In this document: positions 1 to 7,178 of the stretch, piece after piece | Numbering within the stretch: the first letter of the stretch is position 1 | Layout of the letters: the number at the start of each line of letters is the position of its first letter | Origin: Bacillus sp. FJAT-28004 | Lineage (GTDB): Bacteria; Bacillota; Bacilli; Paenibacillales; Paenibacillaceae | Direction: 5' to 3' | DNA length: 37,989 nt | Assembly (NCBI RefSeq): GCF_001280845.1 | Contig: NZ_LGHP01000005.1 | Coordinates: forward strand, 1 to 37,989 | Made by a program: the position numbers and the translations under genes | Notes under the pieces: model-generated | The model's database searches: none | Told to the model about the DNA's origin: nothing | What the model saw: the letters and a program-made list of their open reading frames with translations, nothing else

Positions 1-624
1 GGCACATCGACAGCAGCTTTACAAATGGCTAGGTTGCTTAGTGATTTGGGTTTTAAGGTTGTATGCATTGAGATCAATGATCCTGAAGCAAGCCCTAGTA
101 TATTTCGATTTATGGATTTTAACGAATCGAAACATTATCCCGGCGGATATCACATTGATGGCATTGATTTGTTTTCTAATGATAAAGACATTGCTGTGGA
201 TCGGATTATTTCAGAGTATGAATATGCTGTATTGGACTTAGGTCATCTCATTAACAAACCGCAATTACACCCGAACATTGAATTTTTTTCTAGAGCACAA
301 GTTCAAATGATTACATCGGGTTCAAGCGATTGGGACTTTGATCGGTTAACTTCAGCTATAAGTGCGTTTCAAATCCATAACATAACAAAAAAGTTAAATG
401 TCTTATTCAATTTCATAAGCGATCAACGGTTTTCTGAACTAAAAAAAACTTTTACAAAAGAGGAAAAGGAAAGCTTTAATCTGAATTTTTTTCACTTTCC
501 TTATAAACCGAATCAAATAGAAATTGATGCTGAAATGAAAGACGTGCTATCAACGGTCATCGCTGAATATATACCATCGAAAAAAAATAAATCCAAATGG
601 AAAACTTGGTTAAAGGGGAAATGA
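1..624 (+). CDS. MinD/ParA-like protein, 5' end outside window
   Basis: The frame is open from base 1, so the gene starts before the window and the ATG at 25 is internal. The first visible residues, GTSTAALQMA, sit where the P-loop of MinD/ParA proteins lies, but the usual lysine of GKT is replaced by threonine. A Walker-B-like segment (YAVLDLG) is kept about 75 residues later. The C-terminus is basic (KKNKSKWKTWLKGK). It is the first visible gene of a tight Tad-like operon and ends 2 bases before the next gene's probable start. Family assignment comes from the fold pattern; the role, probably polar localisation or assembly of the secretion machine, is inferred. With a broken P-loop it may not hydrolyse ATP. 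Confidence 0.6.
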   Translation, partial: GTSTAALQMARLLSDLGFKVVCIEINDPEASPSIFRFMDFNESKHYPGGYHIDGIDLFSNDKDIAVDRIISEYEYAVLDLGHLINKPQLHPNIEFFSRAQVQMITSGSSDWDFDRLTSAISAFQIHNITKKLNVLFNFISDQRFSELKKTFTKEEKESFNLNFFHFPYKPNQIEIDAEMKDVLSTVIAEYIPSKKNKSKWKTWLKGK

Positions 625-626
625 TT

Positions 627-1322
627 TTGAAAAAGATACTTCGTATTTGGTTGTTTGCCGTTGTCATACTGGCAGGGCCGCTATTGTTAATTGTATGGAC
701 GAAGTGGGTAGAGCCCACATGGGGAACAATCGATGTTATTCAAGCTTCCAAAGAGATTAAACGGGGCCAGATCATTCAAAAAACGGATTTGAAAGTTGAG
801 AAGATCAAAGCCGAACAAATTGTCTCCGAACGAATTGTTGATCCAACAATCATTATTGGAGAAGAAGCTTTAAGAACCATTTTCACAAATGAGCAAATTG
901 TAAAAGATATGTTGGGGTTAGATGAGTTGATACCTGGCAGCGGTGAAGCGAATATGCCAGTACCTAATGAATGGGTACTCTCCGTACCCGGAAGTTTGCT
1001 CAGAGGAGATCACATCTCATTAACACCAGTTTTAGACAAAACAAAAATTAGTACAGGCACTTCTCGAAATGCATTGGATGATGATGAGGAAAAAGAAAAA
1101 GAACCAGTGCTAGTATCCGAAGGGGATTTAAATGAACTGATCGACATCCCAGTTAGTTATTCGAAGTCAGGGAATAACCAAGAAGTCACTACGGAAGATG
1201 ACGGCCGTCAAAAACCTTCAGGAGCCGTAAAAAGTTTGGAAATCGTAGTCACAGAGAATCAAAGAAAACTCATTATCAAATATGGCAGTGAAGGTTATAA
1301 GTTTCTTATAACGTATCGCTAA
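627..1322 (+). CDS. SAF-domain protein, CpaB/RcpC-like
   Basis: About 231 aa. One N-terminal membrane segment (IWLFAVVILAGPLLLIVW) is followed by a SAF-like segment (IDVIQASKEIKRGQIIQ, then a DLKVEKI stretch), the domain found in CpaB/RcpC pilus assembly proteins and FlgA. An acidic low-complexity stretch (DDDEEKEKE) follows, then a short beta-rich tail. Start choice: AAAGGGG at 612-618 is spaced 8 bases from the TTG at 627. The ATG at 621 overlaps the upstream stop as ATGA but is only 2 bases from that site, and the ATG at 597 has none. In Tad systems CpaB lies in the envelope with the secretin; in a Gram-positive cell it probably faces the wall. The function is inferred from the family and the operon. 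Confidence 0.6.
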   Translation: MKKILRIWLFAVVILAGPLLLIVWTKWVEPTWGTIDVIQASKEIKRGQIIQKTDLKVEKIKAEQIVSERIVDPTIIIGEEALRTIFTNEQIVKDMLGLDELIPGSGEANMPVPNEWVLSVPGSLLRGDHISLTPVLDKTKISTGTSRNALDDDEEKEKEPVLVSEGDLNELIDIPVSYSKSGNNQEVTTEDDGRQKPSGAVKSLEIVVTENQRKLIIKYGSEGYKFLITYR

Positions 1323-1336
1323 TAGGGGGTCTAACA

Positions 1337-2491
1337 ATGAAGGCATATATACTAAGTGATTTGCCAGGCATAATGGATGCCTTCTCTGATCTAAATGAAG
1401 TAGAAAGCACAGAACGCTTCATCTTAGGAGAACATCAAATATTTAAAGATAACAGCATCATTGTCGTTTCCGAGCAGTACGCAGATGTAAAAATGATTAT
1501 TCAACTTCGGGAAGAAAATCCAAATGCAAAAATCTTTTATCACGTCACGATGTATGCCGATGCAAGCGAAGCAAAAGCCATTCAAAGCACTTTAATAGCC
1601 TATGATACACGCGTCATTCCGCCATATTCAACTGGAAAGCAAATCGCTGATTTCGTAGCTGCAGAGTTATTTTCAAAAACTAAAGGAATCAGCCGGGTTG
1701 TGACTGCGCTTGGCTCTTTATATGGTGTAGGTGTCACTAGCTCACTAATATTGTTAGGCAAGCAGATTGTAGATATGAGCAACATTCGTGTCGCCATTAT
1801 AGGATTGAACGGCTTTAATCCAGGCACAAACTGTATTGAATATAACGGAAAATATTTAGATGAAATATGGGGCTTGCTCGATGGGAAGCAAATGCAGCCA
1901 GCTGATCTTGAGGAAAAAATGGTTGAGCTGCATGATGGTCTGTTTTATCTAGCTGGGAATCGCGATGTACTTAAGGTCTACACGTATACCCCAGAAGGTA
2001 TTGCACATCTCATTGATTTGGCTAAGCAGCGGTTTGATTTAGTCATACTCGATGCAGGACATCATATGGATACTCCACTAGCCGTACAAGCTATTTTATC
2101 TAGCGATTTAAAACTTGTATACACCAACCAGCGGACTGCTGCTAGAGAGGCCTGGTCGCGTTACAAGGATCAAGTCCTTGAAAGGGAGTTGGGGCTTGAC
2201 GTTGAACATGCTAAAAACATTTGGCTGGTATGTAATATGATGTACCCGACGTCGGATCTGGAGACAACCAAACATTTGTCAGAAGTTTATAAGCTTCCTT
2301 CCATGGCAAATATTCCGTACTATAATACGTTTTACCGATTTGAATTCAGAAAAGATTTACTATCCTTTAATGAAAAAAAATATGTAGCTGAAATTAATCG
2401 AATTGTAAATGGCCTTGTTGATTTCTATCAGCTACCACTTAAAGACAACGGTAGAAAAACAAAAGGCTGGTTTGCTCAGAGAGGGAGTTAA
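1337..2491 (+). CDS. TadZ/CpaE-like protein with degenerate P-loop
   Basis: 384 aa. Residues 1-115 look like the atypical receiver domain of TadZ/CpaE. Residues 120-370 look like a MinD/ParA ATPase fold. The P-loop position reads LYGVGVTSS, so the lysine of GKT is replaced by valine, while the Walker B segment FDLVILDAG is intact. The family localises Tad pilus machines at the cell pole. RBS AGGGGG lies 7 bases before the ATG, and the next gene begins 3 bases after the stop. This is the second ParA-fold protein in the operon with the same lysine lost, which suggests nucleotide binding without normal hydrolysis, or a purely structural role. Confidence 0.65.
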   Translation: MKAYILSDLPGIMDAFSDLNEVESTERFILGEHQIFKDNSIIVVSEQYADVKMIIQLREENPNAKIFYHVTMYADASEAKAIQSTLIAYDTRVIPPYSTGKQIADFVAAELFSKTKGISRVVTALGSLYGVGVTSSLILLGKQIVDMSNIRVAIIGLNGFNPGTNCIEYNGKYLDEIWGLLDGKQMQPADLEEKMVELHDGLFYLAGNRDVLKVYTYTPEGIAHLIDLAKQRFDLVILDAGHHMDTPLAVQAILSSDLKLVYTNQRTAAREAWSRYKDQVLERELGLDVEHAKNIWLVCNMMYPTSDLETTKHLSEVYKLPSMANIPYYNTFYRFEFRKDLLSFNEKKYVAEINRIVNGLVDFYQLPLKDNGRKTKGWFAQRGS

Positions 2492-2493
2492 TC

Positions 2494-4131
2494 GTGAAAG
2501 CAGTTCGTTTTAATCTTCAGAAATATAGCAAAGAACAAGGACTTCATAAGCGAGGCGATGTAAAAACCCATTTGGACGCTATTCGTAAGGAAGAACCTAG
2601 TTCATCTAACCTTACAGCCTTCCAAAAATTAAGCGTGAAGTTTGCAGAAGAACTCAATACGGAGTTTGTTGCCATAGCGGAATCCAAAGAAGGCGACGAT
2701 ATGGTTAAACTTGAGTCACATGCGATGCTTGGAAAGAGCGATTCCGTTACCCCAATGCTGGATAAAATTGAAACGTTCATTCTAAATAACAAAATTAGAG
2801 ACGTACAATTACCGGTTTATTACAAGGACATTCATTTGTTTGCGGAAGGAGAACAGCGGAAATACAGTAATCTAGCACATGCTGTTTTTCATGAAAATTA
2901 TGGACTAAAGGCTTTAGCTTACTGGTCTATGTTGCCCGATAGTTATGCTATGCAAATTGTAGGTCGATACATTTGGATACATAATGCTAAAAAAGGTCGA
3001 TTCGAACTCATGAAATTCCGATTATCATCGTCCGATGTAAACAAAATTATTCGAACATTGGAGAGCCACAAGCCAGGAGCTAAAGTAAACGAACAGAGCC
3101 CTGAAATAGAACTGGATCTTTATACTGGTGAACGGGTATCCATCTTAATTGAACCACGGGTTAGAAACATAGTTATTACTTTTAGACGTGTACTCAGGAA
3201 AAAGGTAAGTTTAAGAAATTTATCAGTAGAAGATAACCTTTTTCCAGAAGAATCATTACCTCTATATCATGGCATGTCACTAGCAATGCCTAATACGGTT
3301 ATAACGGGCCCAATGGGAACAGGAAAAACAACCTTAGTACGAGCGATGATTCATGAACGACCGGATCATCTTACTGGAATCAGTTTCGAAAACGATTATG
3401 AAATTCAGGTCAGCATTGATAATCCACAAAAGAAATTTATTGAAATGATTCTCAATGGATCAAACTTTGATAGTGCCATTAAAAGTGGACTGCGAACAGA
3501 CGCGGATTACGGGGTTGTTCAAGAGGTGCGTGTTGATGAAGCGGAAGGGACAATGATATTAGGTGAAAGGTTGCAAAAAGGCCTTTTAGCTACCACTCAT
3601 ATTTGGAAGACATACACGATTCCTGAACAATGGGCACGGCTAATCTGCCGTTATAACGGAGGAACGGATCTCAAAGCTGAAACGCAGCGTGTTGCAGAGT
3701 ATGTGGATCTTATTATTTTGCTTCAAATGGATGAAACGAAAACCATTAAATGGGTAGAGAGCGTAGAAGAGCTCCGCTTCAATCGAGAAAATGGAGAAAT
3801 CAGTACCCATCAAATTCAGCGTCGTAATCCATTAACGAAGCAATATGAATATCGAGCAGACATCACAAAGCAATTGCAATTAGAGATGCGTTTGAAAAAT
3901 CAACAGTGGTACGAAATTTTCATGACAACGCTAAAAAATCTAGAACAAGCATCACCCATTCCAGTAGGAGAAGGCGTTACAATATTCAACCCTGCGATTG
4001 CTGATCCGCAATATCGACTAGCTCTAGCGACTGAGGAATTATCAAAGAATCAATCAAGAACAGCAGATGCAATGGAACGGATGGCAGCTCTAATGGAAAC
4101 GTACATGCTGAGAAAAGGAGAGGACAGATGA
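2494..4131 (+). CDS. TadA/CpaF-type secretion ATPase
   Basis: 545 aa with a GTG start (GAGGGAG spaced 6 bases). A long N-terminal domain precedes the RecA-like motor. Walker A is GPMGTGKTT near residue 270, and a TTH motif near residue 367 matches the His box of the VirB11/CpaF family. The Walker B/Asp-box region reads VVQEVRVDEAEG instead of the usual GEVR, so this is a divergent subfamily. It should power pilin assembly or secretion from the cytoplasmic face, working with the two membrane proteins that follow. The stop overlaps the next start as ATGA, indicating translational coupling. The ATPase call is firm; the substrate is inferred. Confidence 0.85.
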   Translation: MKAVRFNLQKYSKEQGLHKRGDVKTHLDAIRKEEPSSSNLTAFQKLSVKFAEELNTEFVAIAESKEGDDMVKLESHAMLGKSDSVTPMLDKIETFILNNKIRDVQLPVYYKDIHLFAEGEQRKYSNLAHAVFHENYGLKALAYWSMLPDSYAMQIVGRYIWIHNAKKGRFELMKFRLSSSDVNKIIRTLESHKPGAKVNEQSPEIELDLYTGERVSILIEPRVRNIVITFRRVLRKKVSLRNLSVEDNLFPEESLPLYHGMSLAMPNTVITGPMGTGKTTLVRAMIHERPDHLTGISFENDYEIQVSIDNPQKKFIEMILNGSNFDSAIKSGLRTDADYGVVQEVRVDEAEGTMILGERLQKGLLATTHIWKTYTIPEQWARLICRYNGGTDLKAETQRVAEYVDLIILLQMDETKTIKWVESVEELRFNRENGEISTHQIQRRNPLTKQYEYRADITKQLQLEMRLKNQQWYEIFMTTLKNLEQASPIPVGEGVTIFNPAIADPQYRLALATEELSKNQSRTADAMERMAALMETYMLRKGEDR

Positions 4132-5117
4132 TCTTTACGATTGTAAAGTATTTGGTTTATCTCGGTTCAGCTTCCATCACTTCTTATGCTGTTTATCTCA
4201 TTTTTAAAAATACGTTGAAATCACTGAGTGAGAAGATTGCAGTTGAAAAACGAATAAAAAAGGGAGCAATTGAGCGGAAAAATGTGCATCTTGGGGTTGA
4301 AACAAAAGGAGAATTTTTAGAAAAAGCTTACCGAGATCTAGATAATATGCTGAAAGTCACAAGCAAGAATTACCAGCCAACCCTATCCGTTCAGAATTTC
4401 ATCATTTTTCATCTCGTCTCGTTCGGTATTCTTTCTTTCTTTATTGGGACCATATCAAAATCGTATTTCTTTGGCGTTATGCTAGGATTTGTCTTTTTAT
4501 ATGGAAACTTCATGAGGCACCGGTTAAAACTACGAATCATTAGGATCGATCGTGGATATCAGCTTGCTGAATTAACCGGATCTTTTGCCTCAACGTATAG
4601 CGGTTACGTGCAACCACTAATGAAGACCGTTTTAAAGGATGTTACTACTCAAAATGAAGGATCCCCCTTTAAGAGCCATCTACAAGAAATCATTAGAGTT
4701 AACCAAAACTATGAGAACCCTGATGACTTGATGAATGCAATTGACAGCTTTGTCTATAGCATTAATACATCCTTTGCAAGAGAACTCGGTTTTACTATCT
4801 ATAAAAGTCTTACGACTCAGGAATTTGTAGGGGATACACTGGCTCGAATTGATGCAAAAATTCAGCAAAATATCTTAGATATCAAAAATGAAACAGAAGC
4901 GAAATCAGATATTAGGAACTTAAGCATGTTTCATCTTATTGCCTTCCCTGGTACGTTTCTCGTTCTATCGTTATTTCTTGATATCACGGGTGAAAGTATT
5001 TTTCACTTTCAATTCCAAACGGCAGAAGGTCGTGCGGGATTTATCTTATCGGTATTATCGATAGGAATGTCTAGAGTTATTGCATCATGGTTTTTACGTC
5101 AACCCAATGATTACTAG
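4128..5117 (+). CDS. TadB-like inner membrane platform protein (T2SSF family)
   Basis: 329 aa. One N-terminal membrane segment, a cytoplasmic stretch, two adjacent hydrophobic segments around residues 90-130, a helical cytoplasmic domain, and two C-terminal membrane segments (about 265-285 and 300-320). This order matches TadB/GspF-like platform proteins. It starts 4 bases inside the ATPase gene and is followed by a similar-size, similar-topology gene, as TadB and TadC are. The family forms the membrane ring on which the TadA ATPase acts. Sequence motifs are weak, so the call rests on topology and gene order. Confidence 0.7.
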   Translation: MIFTIVKYLVYLGSASITSYAVYLIFKNTLKSLSEKIAVEKRIKKGAIERKNVHLGVETKGEFLEKAYRDLDNMLKVTSKNYQPTLSVQNFIIFHLVSFGILSFFIGTISKSYFFGVMLGFVFLYGNFMRHRLKLRIIRIDRGYQLAELTGSFASTYSGYVQPLMKTVLKDVTTQNEGSPFKSHLQEIIRVNQNYENPDDLMNAIDSFVYSINTSFARELGFTIYKSLTTQEFVGDTLARIDAKIQQNILDIKNETEAKSDIRNLSMFHLIAFPGTFLVLSLFLDITGESIFHFQFQTAEGRAGFILSVLSIGMSRVIASWFLRQPNDY

Positions 5118-5129
5118 GAGGGACATCGC

Positions 5130-6020
5130 TTGAGTTTTACCATTGCAACATATCTGTTTTATACGATGATTATCATCCTATATCTCTACTCAGCCAAAAT
5201 CCTTGCCAACATATTAAATGCAAAGCTTCCGGAAAAAGAAAGTGTTTTACAACGCATTAAATATCAGAACTTAAAAATGAAGGACATTTTGGTTCCACCA
5301 GAACTGGAAAAAGAGTTTACCAGTGCTGGTAACCCGTTCAAGCTTAACGCAAAACGTTTCCAAATATGGCGCTATCTTATTGCTTTAGGGATGTTTTCAT
5401 ATGGTGTATATTCCTTTTTCTATAGAAAAGACCTTTCAACCGTCTTTCATGTTTTGTTCTTAACCAGTCCAGTTTTGTTCTTATCTCTTATTACCAATCC
5501 AAAGCGTAAAACTATGAAATCAGTTTTTAAAATGTATCAGAACCAAAATGATTTTTTGAAAAATCAAGAGCTATTCATGATCTATTCTATGATCATGGAT
5601 GAGCTGAAAGACTCTGGTAATCGGGTCATTAATATCTTGGATCTGATTCGTAAATTGAGATTGTACACACCACGCATCCGGGGCGCCATTAATAAAGGTC
5701 TGCGTAATGCAAGCTCCGGAATTGACGTGGTGATGAACATAATAGGTGACGATATCGGCACTGACGAAGCCAAAGAGGTCTGTAAAATAATTGCTGGTAT
5801 ACAGAGCTCTGGACAGCAAAACGTTAAGGAACTCATTGCAAGTCGTGAAGAAAGTTATGTCGCCACCCTAAGATCAAATAGACAGAAAAGGAGGATTTCT
5901 TTAACCAATATCGTTAACCCGATCGTTTGGTTACCATTATTCATTTATATTATGGATATTCTTTTTGTCGTCATGCAAATGGTAGGGTCTATGAGTAGAA
6001 ATTTAACCAACTTAAGCTAA
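5130..6020 (+). CDS. TadC-like inner membrane platform protein
   Basis: 296 aa with a TTG start (TAGGAGGG spaced about 7 bases). It has an N-terminal membrane segment, two hydrophobic segments around residues 85-120, a helical soluble domain, and a C-terminal hydrophobic segment after a basic patch (RSNRQKRRISL). The central region (GINKGLRNASS-like with acidic helices) resembles the T2SSF cytoplasmic fold. It is the expected partner of the TadB-like protein 12 bases upstream. The gene for a 49-aa pilin-like peptide follows 25 bases downstream. The role is inferred from topology and position. Confidence 0.65.
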   Translation: MSFTIATYLFYTMIIILYLYSAKILANILNAKLPEKESVLQRIKYQNLKMKDILVPPELEKEFTSAGNPFKLNAKRFQIWRYLIALGMFSYGVYSFFYRKDLSTVFHVLFLTSPVLFLSLITNPKRKTMKSVFKMYQNQNDFLKNQELFMIYSMIMDELKDSGNRVINILDLIRKLRLYTPRIRGAINKGLRNASSGIDVVMNIIGDDIGTDEAKEVCKIIAGIQSSGQQNVKELIASREESYVATLRSNRQKRRISLTNIVNPIVWLPLFIYIMDILFVVMQMVGSMSRNLTNLS

Positions 6021-6045
6021 TTAAAACTAAAGGAGTGTTTATTGA

Positions 6046-6195
6046 ATGTTTAACAAATCGCTAGGTGAAATTTTTGAAATTATCGGTATCGTTATTTCGG
6101 TAGGTCTAATTGTATTTATCCTTATCTGGGGTCTTATTTCGGGCTTTAGCGGTGAACTCTCGGATACCTTTACTAACATTCAATTACCATCATAA
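6046..6195 (+). CDS. Small pilin-like membrane peptide (49 aa)
   Basis: This short frame begins at ATG 6046 after AAAGGAG (spaced about 10 bases). The peptide starts MFNKSLGEIFEIIG, has one 18-residue hydrophobic helix and ends in a short polar tail. Size, position after TadC and a Gly-Glu just before the hydrophobic helix resemble a Flp-type major pilin; the glutamate usual at +5 after the Gly is at +4 here. Its first residues match those of the next gene (MFNKAMGEI), so the two are probably related or processed by the same enzyme. No prepilin peptidase gene is visible in the window. It may be the main structural subunit; this is inference. Confidence 0.65.
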   Translation: MFNKSLGEIFEIIGIVISVGLIVFILIWGLISGFSGELSDTFTNIQLPS

Positions 6196-6208
6196 ATTTT
6201 TTATGATG
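6188..6208 (+). terminator. AT-rich hairpin overlapping stop codon of pilin-like gene
   Basis: A perfect 9-bp inverted repeat (CATCATAAA / TTTATGATG, 3-base loop) contains the stop codon of the 49-aa gene. No long T run follows, so it may be an mRNA-stabilising or attenuating hairpin rather than a full terminator. That would fit a highly expressed pilin placed before minor subunits. Confidence 0.4.
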
Positions 6209-6221
6209 TTACCCTCTTTCA

Positions 6222-6242
6222 GGGGAGATGTTTCGTCTCCCC
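6222..6242 (+). promoter_or_regulatory. GC-rich hairpin before the minor pilin-like gene
   Basis: GGGGAGA at 6222-6228 pairs perfectly with TCTCCCC at 6236-6242 over a 7-base loop. It ends 6 bases before the AAAGGAG that serves the next gene. With the hairpin at 6188-6208 it makes a two-hairpin spacer between the major and minor pilin-like genes, which could set their expression ratio. Confidence 0.4.
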
Positions 6243-6266
6243 CCAAGGAAAGGAGAAGTACCAACC

Positions 6267-6665
6267 TTGTTTAACAAAGCAATGGGAGAGATATTGACGG
6301 TATATTTCCTTATCCTGTATCTCTTTCAACCAGTATTAGGCGAAGTGTTCAATGTACGAAGTAACGCAGTGGAAATCGTTCTGAATCAAGGTATCGCAAA
6401 AGCCTCCTCCCTAGATAATGGGTATTTTACACCTGAAATCGTTCAAGAAATGAAAGACCAGCTGCGTGATAAATTTTTCATACCTAACAGTGCGGTAACC
6501 TTTGTCGGAACAACGGTCCCTATGCCAAGAGGCGAGTACATTGAAGGAACCTTAACGATTAAAGCCTCTCCTCTCTGGCTATTTCAAAATTTACTAGGTT
6601 CCAGTAATGCACCTAAATTCATCTCACGTCATCAAACCATGATGAGTGAATACTCGGAGAGGTAG
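6267..6665 (+). CDS. Minor pilin/TadE-like protein
   Basis: About 132 aa. The TTG at 6267 is preferred over the ATG at 6228: AAAGGAG at 6249-6255 is well spaced (11 bases), and the peptide then begins (M)FNKAMGEI, matching the 49-aa upstream protein. A hydrophobic helix (LTVYFLILYLFQPVL) follows, then a soluble domain with beta-strand character. The pattern resembles TadE/TadF pseudopilins. The next gene, also with an N-terminal helix, starts 5 bases after its stop. No enzymatic motif is seen. Confidence 0.55.
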   Translation: MFNKAMGEILTVYFLILYLFQPVLGEVFNVRSNAVEIVLNQGIAKASSLDNGYFTPEIVQEMKDQLRDKFFIPNSAVTFVGTTVPMPRGEYIEGTLTIKASPLWLFQNLLGSSNAPKFISRHQTMMSEYSER

Positions 6666-6670
6666 CAGAT

Positions 6671-7165
6671 ATGGGACGAGCGTTATTAATCATTGCACTT
6701 AGTACTATTTTTTTATTAATGCAACTCACGAATGTAGACCGAAACCGAAATACATCCCTTATTAATAGCCTAACCTTCAGCTTACAATATGCTGCACATG
6801 ATGCAGCTCTACAAGTAGATCCGCTTCAACAAGCTGAGGGCTACATTGTTTTTAACCGAGAAGAAGCAAGAAACGTTTTTGAAGAAACCCTGCGAAGAAA
6901 TCTTAGACTAAAAATGGACTTAACGCCTTTGCCTAATACCTTACTGGATGATCCGGTAGAAATCCTTTTTGAGGATTTTGTAGATGATTCAAGCGGTGTA
7001 ACCTTTCCCTATAACTATGTCAATGACCAGTACCACATTTATAAAACGCTTCTTGGACCAGCTGTCATATATGAGGTCAGAGTAAAGAGTACTCGATCAA
7101 GTAAGTATTCCTTTGATGGTTACATTTATAAAAATATTATTGAACTTTATCCTTTTCCGAATTAA
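6671..7165 (+). CDS. Pseudopilin-like protein with N-terminal membrane helix
   Basis: 164 aa. It opens with one hydrophobic helix (LLIIALSTIFLLMQL), then a helical stretch rich in Asn, Ser and Ala (SLINSLTFSLQYAAHDAALQ), and a soluble C-terminal domain. This is the layout of TadF/TadG-like or type IV pseudopilin proteins. I do not recognise the exact family. It is preceded by GAGAGG and followed by an RBS for the secreted repeat protein, so it belongs to the same transcription unit. A structural role in the pilus or secretion apparatus is inferred. Confidence 0.5.
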   Translation: MGRALLIIALSTIFLLMQLTNVDRNRNTSLINSLTFSLQYAAHDAALQVDPLQQAEGYIVFNREEARNVFEETLRRNLRLKMDLTPLPNTLLDDPVEILFEDFVDDSSGVTFPYNYVNDQYHIYKTLLGPAVIYEVRVKSTRSSKYSFDGYIYKNIIELYPFPN

Positions 7166-7178
7166 GGAGTGAACGTTA

